Positions 45,690 to 56,126 of a stretch of 64,000 bases of DNA are shown here, piece by piece. Numbering within the stretch: the stretch's first letter is position 1; each line of letters begins with the position of its first letter. The stretch is from Medicago truncatula. Its lineage: Eukaryota; Streptophyta; Magnoliopsida; Fabales; Fabaceae. The position numbers and the translations under genes are program-made. The notes beneath the pieces were generated by a model. It worked only from the letters and a program-made list of their open reading frames with translations, did not search any database and had not been told where the DNA came from. The DNA is taken from positions 47,566,255 to 47,630,254 of the forward strand of contig NC_053048.1 in NCBI RefSeq assembly GCF_003473485.1, written 5' to 3'.

Positions 45690-46790
45690 CAAAAAGTTGC
45701 TTCTGAAGTCTGAATAACAAGACAATTGAGACTCCATAGAAGAGAGCCTACAAGTGAGGTTCCTTTTCTACATATGCAGCTCCTTATTCAACCTTCTCAA
45801 CCCAACAACTTCAAGCACAAGATTCTGCATCAAACAATCCTTATTTTCCCCCTTCACCACTTCCTCTTGTCTTTCCAATCCACAGCTCCTACTCAATGCA
45901 GCCGATTGCTCAGAGAGGCTGGTTTTCTCTTCTAACAAAGCAACTTTCTTCTCAAGCTCATCAACCTCATTCTGATTCTTCCTATGTTGGATTAATTATT
46001 GAATTATGGATTGACGATAATCAATTATTATAAGTTAATCTCAATATAAATTATGGTCTATTGTGTTAAACACTAATTAGTTGATGAATATGTGTGATTG
46101 GGCTATTGTTTCTAAATGGAACGTGATAGGTTGGTCCCCGCCCTTAGCGGTTTAGCTATTTAAACGTCATCCCATCAGACGGTTAAGCATTCTAAACAGT
46201 ATGGTAAAAACCTAGATAACCTAAACGGAGATGAGGGTAGTCCTCCATACTTGTTGGCGGTCGTCCTCCATGAACCTAAACCTACAGTACACAATTTCTT
46301 TTTCCTGCTTTGTCATAATCACTAGATACAAATTATAGCATATCATTAGTAACAAAGCAGGAATAAGAAATTGTGTTCCTTTAGGTTTAAGTTCATGAAA
46401 GACAACCACCAACAAGTATGAGAGGGATGACTACCCTCACCACCGTTATCTAGGTTTTCACCATACTGTTCATAATGCTTAATTGTCTGATGGAATGATG
46501 TTTAAATAGCTAAACGGCTGAGGGCAAGGACCTCTCATTGAGCTTAGCTAAATGAGTCAATTCATCACGGTCCATTTAGAAACAATAGCTCAATCACACA
46601 TATTCACTAGCTAATTAGTGCTCAACACAATAGACCATAATTTATATTAAGATTAACTTATAATAATTGATTGTCGTCAATCCATAATTCATTAATTCAA
46701 CAATTAATCCAACATCCTACACTCAGCCGACTCGACGACAAGATTGGACTCTGTCTTTTTAACTCCTCCAACGCCGTGAACAAATCTGTG
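45690..46790 (-). pseudogene. CHUP1-like coiled-coil exon fragment, split by an insertion
   Basis: On the minus strand, 46790-46715 continues into 45984-45690 once the foldback element is ignored. The frame reads KKTESNLVVESAECRKNQNE, then VDELEKKVALLEEK, then LEVVGLRRLNKELHM, a TAG, and KRNLTCRLSSMESQLS. The last part strongly resembles the conserved coiled-coil region of CHUP1 (chloroplast unusual positioning) family proteins (LRR-NKEL-QKRNLACRLSSMESQL). The single TAG and lack of other exons make it a fragment. Confidence 0.7.
45985..46714. mobile_element. 730-bp foldback element with 5-bp TSD
   Basis: The element starts TGTTGGATTAATTATTGAAT and ends with its near complement ATTAATCCAACA. 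The two halves are inverted copies of each other for roughly 330-340 bp, with a centre near 46320-46380. TCCTA flanks it at 45980-45984 and 46715-46719. Removing it restores the CHUP1-like frame. The TG...CA ends with a 5-bp TSD are retrovirus-like, whereas the arms are foldback-like, so its class is unclear. Confidence 0.85.
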
Positions 46791-47438
46791 GGTGATTGTC
46801 TCCTATGTGTTGTAAAAACATGTGGGTGAACCTGAGAAATGTTCAAGGAGCACGCTAAGTCACCCATAATTCACTCACAAATAAGCAAAGTATCATTAAT
46901 AAAACCTAGAACTCAATCCAATATAGATAGTAGTCATCAAGGAACTGATTTCAATATTCAGAATCCTCATCATGAAATATTTTCCTGTTAACACATTGTT
47001 TAGTAAAATTATTGGTGTCAAATGAAAACAAACTTGAACTAGCAAATTTGTTTGCTATATGCCAGAATTGCTAACCACTCTAACTTATGGTTGAAATAAA
47101 AACCTGGCGGTGCACTCCCACTTAGTCCTATGCATAATCAAAACTTACAACTTCATCTATCAAACATTGTTAAATATTTAAATCACATTTTCTGTTATTC
47201 AAAAAACAAAGCAGTGTTCACATTCAGAATGCTAAAACGTTTTGAATTACAATCACGACATTGAGTCTATCCTTAAAAATCATTCTTCAACTATTTATGA
47301 AAAACAATTGTAACTTCCTAAAGCGAGAATAAAGAGGAATCAATTTCCATTGTCAATTCAATAACTGTAAACTAGTCAGATGGATTAAAACATCTGTGTT
47401 AGTCAGATGGACTAACACAATCCCAAGTGAGGACTTAC
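46791..47438. other. Spacer between gene fragments
   Basis: AT-rich, without recognisable coding sequence. A short direct repeat GTCAGATGGA(C/T)TAA occurs near 47375 and 47402. Confidence 0.35.
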
Positions 47439-47554
47439 TGGTGTCTGGTATATACAAATCCTTGAGCAGATTTTTCCCATCTGCACCTCCAAGCACAAAC
47501 AGTTTATCACCAACAGTCCCTTGGAGTAGGAGGGTTGGCCCCAAGTTTGATTCA
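47439..47554 (-). pseudogene. Kelch-repeat exon fragment
   Basis: The minus strand has a splice-acceptor-like TTTGTAG, then an open frame ESNLGPTLLLQGTVGDKLF followed by VLGGADGKNLLKDLY, and a strong donor (ACCA/GTAAGT). The 'GDKLFVLGG...DLY..DT' pattern is a kelch blade. A single exon with preserved splice sites but no neighbouring exons suggests a captured fragment. The parent gene is not determinable. Confidence 0.6.
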
Positions 47555-47708
47555 CTACAAATGAGTCAGCAGCAAACAGGAATGAGCAATTGGGCCCAAC
47601 AGCCAGAGACAACAACAGAATATATGCTTAAAATGAAAAAACACCATAAAAGTACAGTCTATAAAGTTAAAACACCGTTCAATAATCACATGATTAAGTT
47701 ACCAAAAT

Positions 47709-47886
47709 GTTAGTAAACATCATATACAAGGAAGGAATGAGAGAAAACTCAAATAATGTTTGTATTGATGATAAAAGTGAATATTACAAATGATGAAGTT
47801 ATCCCACTAATGGGATTATTACAAGTATATATACTACTACAAACTAGTATCTAACATATATCTCTAATACAAAATTCCCATTCCAA
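47709..47886 (-). mobile_element. Probable solo LTR
   Basis: The block begins TGTTAGTAAAC and ends CCATTCCAACA. On the minus strand it reads like a short Copia-type LTR (TGTTGGAATGGGAATTTTGT, then ATATATACTTGTAATAATCC, then AATACAAACATT). TSDs were not clear and no internal domain is adjacent. Confidence 0.45.
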
Positions 47887-48184
47887 CATTCCTAATCCTA
47901 ACAAAACAAGAAAAGCTCTTGGGTACTAAATAAATCGAGGCCCCCAACTGCATTTGTAGCTGCATTTTATGTCCATAAATTTCAGAAGAAACCATAAATT
48001 TCAATTGTGGTATTGGCACACACCACAAAAGTAGCTAGCAGGAACGGTAATTTGGTACTAATACCGTTGTACAGTAAACAAGAATCTCATAAACCCGTTT
48101 AAAATATGAAATTGTAAACAGAAGAAGAAAGCAAACCTATCAACGAGAAGGAGAAGTGTAGCAGGAACAAAAAAAAGAGCAGCA

Positions 48185-48447
48185 ACAAAAGAGAGGTATT
48201 TTGAAATACCTCATGTTTTTCTTCTTTCCCTCTTCTTCTCTTCTCTCGGTGCCGGGTCTCGAACCAAGTTCCTCGAGGTCGAAGAGAGTTTCTCTCAACC
48301 ACGTGACTTCTCGGGAGACAGGCGATATAAAGCGCAAGACAATTGTACTTAATCCCTTCAGCCTTGTTGTGTTGGGTTGCTGTGCTATGGGCTGGGATTA
48401 AAAAAGAGGTCCACACTCCACATTGATTTTTCTTTCTACTTCTAGAT
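48185..48447 (-). repeat. Repeat copy C with tRNA-like A/B boxes
   Basis: Minus strand: CACGTGGTTGAGAG (A-box-like), then GGTTCGAGACC (48255-48265, B-box-like), then the palindrome GAGGTATTT/TG/AAATACCTC at 48193-48212. The same order occurs in copies A and B. It is the best preserved head of the three and is consistent with an RNA polymerase III-type SINE head. Confidence 0.55.
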
Positions 48448-48514
48448 AATGATCTCAAAGGATAATATTTGCATCATGAAAAATGTTTCTATGATAATGA
48501 TTAAAATAGGAAAA

Positions 48515-48551
48515 AATATTGATTTTTTTTTTTTGACAAAACAATATTGAT
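48515..48551 (-). mobile_element. Micro-insertion, 19 nt, with 9-bp TSD (inverted)
   Basis: A T-run plus GACAAAAC (48524-48542) lies between copies of AATATTGAT. The minus strand reads GTTTTGTC plus eleven A, the same tail as the inserts at 18053, 43946 and 58992. Confidence 0.72.
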
Positions 48552-48707
48552 GTTAATAATAATATCACTATTTTATAGAAAGAAACTCATGAGTGTTCTA
48601 CATTTTGAAAATTTCACATAAAGTGTGAAACATGCATAATGTTTCGTCCAATAAGAGGATAGTGTTGAAAAAAGAGTATTCTTAGCATTATTCTTAAAGA
48701 AAATGTT

Positions 48708-49056
48708 TTTTTTTTTAATAAACTAAAATGATATATTATAAACATCAATGAATCATCCCGCACAAGATGTGCAAAAGATGATACAACCAAAAGTATTTAC
48801 AAAGGAAGGTGCCCCAACATCACAAGCACCAACAACAAAACAAGAAACTAGTGGACGCCCATACACAAAAGATGTTGTTTCTACCAATCATGATAACTGC
48901 AACTGAAAGCTGTCTGTTTTGATTTCAACCAAAGGTAAGAATTAAACTTAACTTTTTCTAGGAGAGAAGTAGGATTATAGGCTGCATCGTTAAATATGCA
49001 GTTGTTCCTATCCTTCCATATCACCCAAACAGAAACAAATCAAATTACCGTTAGGT
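48708..49056 (-). mobile_element. 5'-truncated LINE with 9-bp TSD
   Basis: GAAAATGTT flanks a 349-bp insert at 48699-48707 and 49057-49065. On the minus strand it encodes VIWKDRNNCIFNDAAYN, then SYLWLKSK and SYHDWWKQ, the terminal part of LINE ORF2, then a CACATCTTGTGCGGGATGAT 3' UTR and poly(A). Same general group as 26704-27391. Confidence 0.82.
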
Positions 49057-49065
49057 GAAAATGTT

Positions 49066-50002
49066 AAAGAGTGTCATTGGGACATTGATTAAGAAGATAC
49101 AAATAGAAATATTGCATTGAAAAATGATGAAAATTGATGAATTTAACTTTTTAAAAGTTAAAATATTGATGAATTCTATGAAAACCAACCACTTTTTCCT
49201 TAAGGGCAATTGTTAGTCTAACATTTTTTTCTTAATATAATATTTATCAACTTCAAGAGTTTGGTTAGTGAAAAAAAAGCCAGACATTGAATCAGGAGGT
49301 CACGAGTTCGAATTGTTTGAGGTAAATGTAAATATTTTTGTAAGTATTCTTTGAGTCTAATGTTCTTCATTGTCTTGAATTGTGACACCATTCACTCATC
49401 CTAAATTTAAAGTTCATCATGGATTAACAAAAACTTAATAAAAGTATCAATTTTCTTAATTTTCATGTTTTGCGTTCTCTGTCCTACAATATAACTCGTT
49501 TGATCGAAAAAAATTACGCATCATAAAAAGATAATCTCATTTAATATGTCTTTTTACAATAGTAATGAAGTATTAATTTTAATTTTTCTATTATAATCCA
49601 AATAATTGTTATTGTTTTTTTTTCCTAACATTTGTAATTTATTTTTTCATAGTATTAATGAATGATAATTCATAATTATTCTTTTTTGTATAAAATTTAC
49701 GTTTATTAATTAGTATTTTGTGTGACAATGCCACTTATATTTGAAACCGACGGAGCAGTTAATATAATTTTATCTCTCAGGCTGAATGTAATAAAATAGA
49801 AATTAACAACTTCATCTAAAAATACATCATTGTTTCCTCGGTACAACTTAAATGGTAGCCACATGAACATTTATACATTAAAGTACGAGCTCGAAAATGT
49901 GATTATCCGTTTTTCCGCTTTTCAACATGAAAGGCGGAAAACTTTGAATTTATCAAAAGGTGTTGGTGAACAATAATTGATTTTGTCTAAGAACTCTATC
50001 TA
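49066..50002. other. Intergenic, no gene seen
   Basis: AT-rich. The part around 49095-49210 is similar, inverted, to 38090-38240 in AsnRS intron 1 (both contain AACTTTTAAAAAGTTAAA-like text and AAGGGCAAT), probably a decayed MITE. Confidence 0.4.
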
Positions 50003-50573
50003 AGGACTTGTTTTTTCTTTTTCTTTCTCTTTTCCCTTTCTCTCTTGTGAGTCGTCACCAAAACCCTAATTTCTTCTCCTTCATCCATCAAAGAGGGGTG
50101 ATTTAGGGTCAATTTTTGATCCAAAATCACCCCTATAACTCGTTTTTCCTTTTCCCTTTTATTGAAATAAGTGATTTTCACATCTATTTTGTTTTTTATT
50201 TTGTGATTTCGTCGTCTTCGTGCGACGTTGGTTTGTTCGTCGTCTTTGTGCGACGTTGTTTGTTTTTCTTGTTTCTCTCAGGTATTTGATCGGTTCAGAT
50301 TGTCAGATCAGCTTCGATCTAGTGCAGATCCAATCAATGACTTTGGCGTCATCCACGTTGCAGATCCAGAGACATGGTTATTCCGGAGATTTAAATATAG
50401 TCATATGTGTAGACAATTGTACTTTGCCGTTTTATGCTATTAACATGGATGTTGTGAGCATGTTCACATATTCATCCTTTTTTTTAGCGAATTTGCATTA
50501 TATCGATGTACTCTATCAATTTGGATGAATGAATATCTTTTATTTTGTAAAAAAAAAAAAAAAAAAAAAAATT
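50003..50573 (+). mobile_element. Non-coding retroposon copy 2 (about 570 bp)
   Basis: Full-length relative of 36338-36903, ending in about 22 A. It contains an internal duplication, CGTCTTCGTGCGACGTT / CGTCTTTGTGCGACGTT (about 50211-50257). A 102-codon frame is not shared by the other copy and is not called. Confidence 0.7.
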
Positions 50574-50864
50574 TAGTGTATGTGGTGGTGGATAGGGAAA
50601 AAACATTTAGTGTCTTTGAGTTTGACGAATAGTCTATTTAAATGAACAAAACTAAAAAGAATAAATTATAACTAAAATTAAAAATAAATCAATTTCTACC
50701 AAAAAAAAAATTAATAGACTAAACATAAACAAAATTAAAATTATCTAAAACATGAAACTTCCTTCCTATTCCCGTAGTGAGACGCAGTGGAGGTGGCAGA
50801 TTGTGATTAGTGCATGATTTGCATCAAGCAAGTCGTGGCAAGTTCTGATTAGTGGCTAGTTTTA
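50574..50864. other. Spacer before the P58IPK promoter
   Basis: AT-rich. ATTTAGTGT occurs twice (near 50572 and 50606) around 25 nt ending in A6, a weak further candidate for a micro-insertion. Confidence 0.35.
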
Positions 50865-50958
50865 CACGTGGCAATAATCGAGAAAGAGTATCGTAAAATA
50901 AATTCCACGTGTGATATAATCATTGGTAGAAACTACGTGTGATGACATGTCAACGTGG
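50865..50958. promoter_or_regulatory. G-box/ERSE-like cluster upstream of P58IPK
   Basis: Within 94 bp lie CACGTG (50865-50870), CCACGTG (50905-50911), ATTGG (50922-50926), ACGTG (50935) and ACGTGG (50953-50958), 137-230 bp before the start codon. Reversed, the first reads ATTGCCACGTG. CCACG and CCAAT/ATTGG are the half-sites of ER-stress response elements bound by bZIP60/bZIP28 with NF-Y. This suits a chaperone gene of the unfolded protein response, but none matches the full consensus exactly. Confidence 0.5.
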
Positions 50959-51094
50959 AAAGCTACAACGTTTTTATTTTCCCCTTTCCAAATGTTTCAA
51001 TTTTTAAGAATCAAATAACAGTGTCTTCTTCTTCTTCCTACGCGAATGTGTTAACATCAAAATATAGAATTTCGAATCATTGAGGAAAATCTCA

Positions 51095-54000
51095 ATGCTT
51101 AATCTTATTGGTTTTTCGTTGTTGACTATGGATTCGGTGCCTTATAGGGGATTGCTTCAGACATTCTTCATACTCAATTATGTTTTGGTTTGCCAACTTG
51201 TCATTATTCAACCCTTTGTTTCTGCTTCAGGTATACCTTCATCTGTTTACACCCATTTTGATTTAATGTTCATTTTCGCTTTTCTCCTATTAAATTTCAT
51301 ATCTTGAATGCTTTGATCGAACTTTGTTGTGTGGGTCGATCTTAAATTTTATTTTCATCACTCTCAGCCTTAGGTTTTTATTTGTGTTGTAAATTTATGT
51401 GTTTATTTTAAAGGAAATGAGTGCATTTGATATAGTAGAATGTTATTGACAAAATTACACAATTTTACTTAGATGTATTTGTATAATGTCTATAGATTTT
51501 AAACTGTGCAGTATTCTGTATGACTTGGTTGAATTTATTAAGGATTTTAGACCTTTTATTTTTTGGGAACTTATGGTTCTAGTGTAGTTTGAAAATTGGA
51601 AACTAGAGAGGATTTAATATGACCTGTTTGAATGGTATATAAAAAGAGTTAGGAACCCAAAAATAAAATCTGAATTTGTGAGTGAAAGAATGCTGTTAGA
51701 CTGAATGGCAAAATAAATAAATAATAGAACTCTAGTTTCAAGGTTTTATCCCCTTTACAAATGTGCTAGTGTTGGTTTCTTCAATATTAACAGTTTAGAA
51801 TGAACCATCTTCTACTTCATCCTACTGTTTTAGGTAACATACTAATCTATTATGTGATACTCCTGGGTCGTGACCTGTGATGAACTTACTAATTCTATAA
51901 CTACTTTCAAGTTTCATTCATGTGTCCTGAATGATTTCCTTGTGTATCCTCCACAATGACATCATATGAGATTTTTTTCCAATCTCCTGGAATGCATTAA
52001 TGTTTTCCGTTGTTTTATGCTATGGTTTATCCTTTCTTTTTCTCCATCAGTCGATCTTGCGTATATCTTTTCCATTAATCATAAAATGAAAAGGATAAGT
52101 GGCATCACATAATAGTGGGCCAATCAAAATACTGTATTTCATTGATAGGTATTATGGTTTGAGTTCATCAAAAAGAGGATAGAAGGGTGAATTAAATCTC
52201 TTTCCATATATCTTTTATTAGACCATAGTGAGAAATTAGAAACTAAGATAGTAATAGTATCACTACAAAGTGAAGTTGGTCTGCCATACATCATCAAGTT
52301 GCATGTCCAAGTTTTTTAATTGCACTATGTTGTGGTATATGCAGTATAGTATATACTATATAAGGTCTTCTTGTATTGGCGTTGAAGCTGGTCAAAATTG
52401 CCTCTTAGCAAGTTTATTCAGTTTGTAGTAAATATAATCTAATTCAAACAGGTTGATGGTAGTTTCCGTCTTCATTTTCAACTTTTCATTTGAATTAAAG
52501 TTTTTGCACACAATCCCACTAAAAATTATTACTCCTAAGTCCTAACTTTATTACTTCTCTAGAAGTCCTGTGAATGTGATGATTCAGTGTTCAATTGAAA
52601 TTTGTTTCCTGAACAATCGTTTTTGGTTGTGATCTGGTGGAAAACCAGGAAATGCAGCTGAGTTGTTTGAGAAAGCATCCCGAAGTATAAAAGGGAAACA
52701 TTATACTGAGGCACTTAATGATCTAGATGCTGCAATAGAAGCAGATCCAAACCTTTCAGAAGCATACCTTTCCCAGGCTTCAGTTCTTCGCAAGTTATGC
52801 AGGTGTGGTTCATTTACGAGTATTACCCCATCCCCGTGCTTTTTGAAAGTTTGGTAAATAATATAAAAATGCACATAATTTTTGTTTCCAATTTCGGTTT
52901 CATAAGGGTAGAAGATATGTAAAAGATAATCTAAGATGTGAGACCAGAAGCAACATTTTGCCCCTTATCGTTATTGAAGTTAGCAAATAATGTGAACACT
53001 ATACTTTTTCCGTTGAATGCCAAATGTTATTAATTAGTTGTTCGATTAGTTTTTCTCCTTTGTTCGGGTTTTGAGAGCTCCAACTCCTTATCCCTTAGTT
53101 CAAACCAGTTCAGCTACCCAACCCCTCATGAATCCTATACTTTAAGATATTAGTTTCAGAAAATGACCATTGCGCCACTCATCCCCCTCCTTCCCTCACA
53201 CTTCTCATCTCCTCCCCCCATCACCCCAAGTCACTCAAACTCCTAATTGGATAGTGATATCATTCAGGTGCTTTTTGGCTAATGTAGATATGAGCAATCT
53301 GAGAGGAGCTACAAAAAGTTTCTGGAGTTAAAACCCGGACATTCAATTGCAGAAAAGGAGCTCTCTCAGCTATTGCAGGCTCAAAGTGCGCTCCAAACAG
53401 CTCAGTCCCTCTATGAGTCAGCCAACTTCACAAAATCTTTGGAATACATTGATAAAGTTGTTCTTGTTTTCTCTCCAGCCTGCACTAAGGTAACAACTTT
53501 ATGCTCTTCCTCATCCATAAATTTACTTTCTATTCCTCTATTAGTAGTTACACAAGTCTGAAAGTTAATGCCTAAGTATTGGGTTTGTGCTGTGTGAAGT
53601 CATTTTAGCAACTAGAATGATAACCAACTTTATATGCATTATTTTCTTCAGGCTAAGCTTCTAAAAGTGAGGTTGTTGATAGCTGATAAAGAGTATGAGG
53701 GTGCAATTGCTGAGTCTGGTTTTCTTCTCAAGGAAGATGAAAACAATTTAGAGGCATTGTTGTTACGTGGTCGTGCATATTACTATTTAGCTGATCATGA
53801 TGTTTCTACAAGGTTTGTCTTGTGGAAATGATGTTGAACTCTTAGAATTCTTACAATTTTTTCTAATATTATCCTTCTTATATGTGGGCATATATATTCA
53901 GGCATTACCAGAAAGGTCTTCGCCTAGATCCTGAGCATAGTGAACTGAAAAAAGCATACTTTGGACTGAAAAATCTACTCAAAAAGAGTAAAAGTGTAAG

Positions 54001-56126
54001 CCCTGATATATTGTTCAAAATTCTTTTTGCATTCCTTCTCAAGTTTTTCATCATTCTTTCTTTTGGGTGTTGATGATTCGTTATTTCTTTGTTTTCCATA
54101 AAGGCTGAAGATAACGCGAGTAAGGGCAAGCTACGGGTGGCAGTGGAGGAATTCAAGGCTGCACTTGCTGTTGACCCTGACCATCTTGCACATAATGTAC
54201 ATCTTCATCTTGGCCTGTGTAAAGTGCTAGTCAGGCTTGGCAGAGGAAAAGACGCCTTGAACAGTTGTAGTGAAGCTCTTAAGATCGATGAGGAACTTAT
54301 TGATGCTCTTGTTCAGGTTCACTATAATTTTGAACATCCTTGTGTCTTGTGTTTCATTTGTCTTTTACAAAATTACAAGTTTTTTTTCTGGGCCATGGTC
54401 TCCTAGCAAAAAGAATTCTTTTTTGATCGAAGTCTTGTTTGAGTAGGATGGAAAAATGTTATTGCAAGTAGTTTTTTTTTAAGAAAGTTATTGCACATAA
54501 TTACTTATCTTGGTGTTCTTTGTTGTAGAGGGGAGAAGCTAAACTCTTGACGGAAGACTGGGAGGGAGCTGTTGAAGATCTGAAATCAGCTGCTCAAAAA
54601 TCTCCTCAGGTAATATATATTGAATTCATATAGCATGTTTCATATTGGTATGATTAAATTAGAATATTGGAGTAGTTTTTGGGAGGAACAAATATTCCAA
54701 GCTCCATGTTGAGTTCTTCCTCAAAATCATAAGTCTTTGAAAAAGATGGAAGACTTGAGAGTAGTGGAGTTACACTGATTGAGGATAAGTTATCCTTGAA
54801 AAAAGATACAGGGAAACACAATAGTTCAAGCACTCAAAATAAAATAAAAGCTCATTATCATCTATTCATATATCTAAATTTTAAAAGAAAAGCTTATACC
54901 AATATACATATTTTGATTCCTACTTTCCTTAACAGTACTGTACCAATAACCATTTTTGTCGATCCTGAGTTACAAATTTGTTTTTAATTTGTTACAAATG
55001 AAGTCCCCTCAGCCTCTTGGTTAATTGATTAATATGATGCAGTGATTTAACTTTTATCGAGATGATTATACTCTTGACTCAAACCTTGTTATTTATTTCT
55101 TGCATTTGTGTGTTTATTAGAGGTTTGGAGAATTCAGAATTGTGTATAGTGGAGTTAGTTTAAAGAAGTGAAAAATACTTTGCCCCTTGAAGCTTTTCGA
55201 ATTTGTGTTTTCTCCATGTTTCATTTCAGGCTCCTGGTAGTTTTTTTTTTCCATAGTTTAAATCTGATCATTATATTAGAAAATACCTGGCCCGGTTAAC
55301 ATTGTCGTTGACGAAGTTTTAGATTTGCAATAAAACTTTGGGTTTTAATAGATTTTTTAACACATGTCATCATATGATTCACTAATATGATAACATTAAT
55401 ATTTTGGCTGTGTTTGATTAGTAGTTGTCTATAACTGCAGGATATGAATATTCGTGAAGCATTAATGAGGGCTGAAAAAGCTTTAAAGATCAGCAAACGC
55501 AAGGATTATTACAAGATTTTGGAAATTTCAAAACATGCTTCCGCTGCTGAGATAAAACGCGCATACAAGAAACTTGCCTTACAATGGCACCCGGATAAGA
55601 ATGTGGACAAAAGGGAAGAAGCAGAGGCTAAATTCCGAGAAATCGCTGCTGCATACGAGGTTTTAGTCTCAAATAAAATACCTTATTTCTTTTCCTTGTT
55701 CAGATTTCAATCAGGAAACATGCTTGTGTGATTTTTGCATATATTATATTATACCATGCTTTTTTTTGCTAGTTTTGGATGCAAATAATTTTTGCATATA
55801 TTACATACCATGTTTTTTTTTGCGTAAGTGCGGAGTTGTAATAGGATTCTAAATATTATTGATGATATGATCGCACCTAGATATGAATATTTTGTTGAAT
55901 AACGGGTCGTTGCATTGTGTTTTAGGTTCTAAGTGATGAAGACAAACGCACAAGATACGACCAAGGGGAGGACCTTGAAGAATCAGGAATGGGTGGTGGC
56001 GGCGGCGGTGGAGGTTTCAATCCATTCGGCGGTGGTGGACAGCAATTTCACTTTACTTTTGATGGTGGCTTCCCTGGTGGAGGCTTTCCCGGAGGCGGCG
56101 GCGGCGGTTACGAATTTCATTTTTGA
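51095..56126 (+). CDS. P58IPK: P58IPK/DNAJC3-type ER co-chaperone (TPR + J domain)
   Basis: Nine exons: 51095-51230, 52649-52802, 53288-53489, 53652-53812, 53902-53995, 54104-54316, 54529-54609, 55441-55659 and 55926-56126 (486 aa), all GT-AG. An N-terminal hydrophobic segment ([19 protein letters not shown]) serves as an ER signal or anchor. About nine TPR-like units follow (residues ~48-345), including [20 protein letters not shown] and [18 protein letters not shown] domain begins [12 protein letters not shown] and has the catalytic HPD at about 397-399. The tail is Gly/Phe-rich and ends GGYEFHF. The family stimulates BiP/HSP70 ATPase in the ER lumen and dampens the unfolded protein response; in plants it was identified as a host factor in plant virus infection. 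Length and order match Arabidopsis P58IPK. The ATG at 51095 is supported by the shared LIGF...FILN N-terminus. Confidence 0.96.

Noticed and set aside
45726-45975. Plus-strand ORFs of 69-73 codons
   Set aside because: Antisense shadows of the minus-strand CHUP1-like fragment.
50220-50528. 102-codon ORF in retroposon copy 2
   Set aside because: The related copy at 36338-36903 does not keep the frame, so it is not under coding constraint.
54458-54495. Micro-insertion in a P58IPK intron (GTTATTGCA repeats)
   Set aside because: The T-run lies in the middle of the spacer and not beside a repeat copy, so the pattern does not fit.
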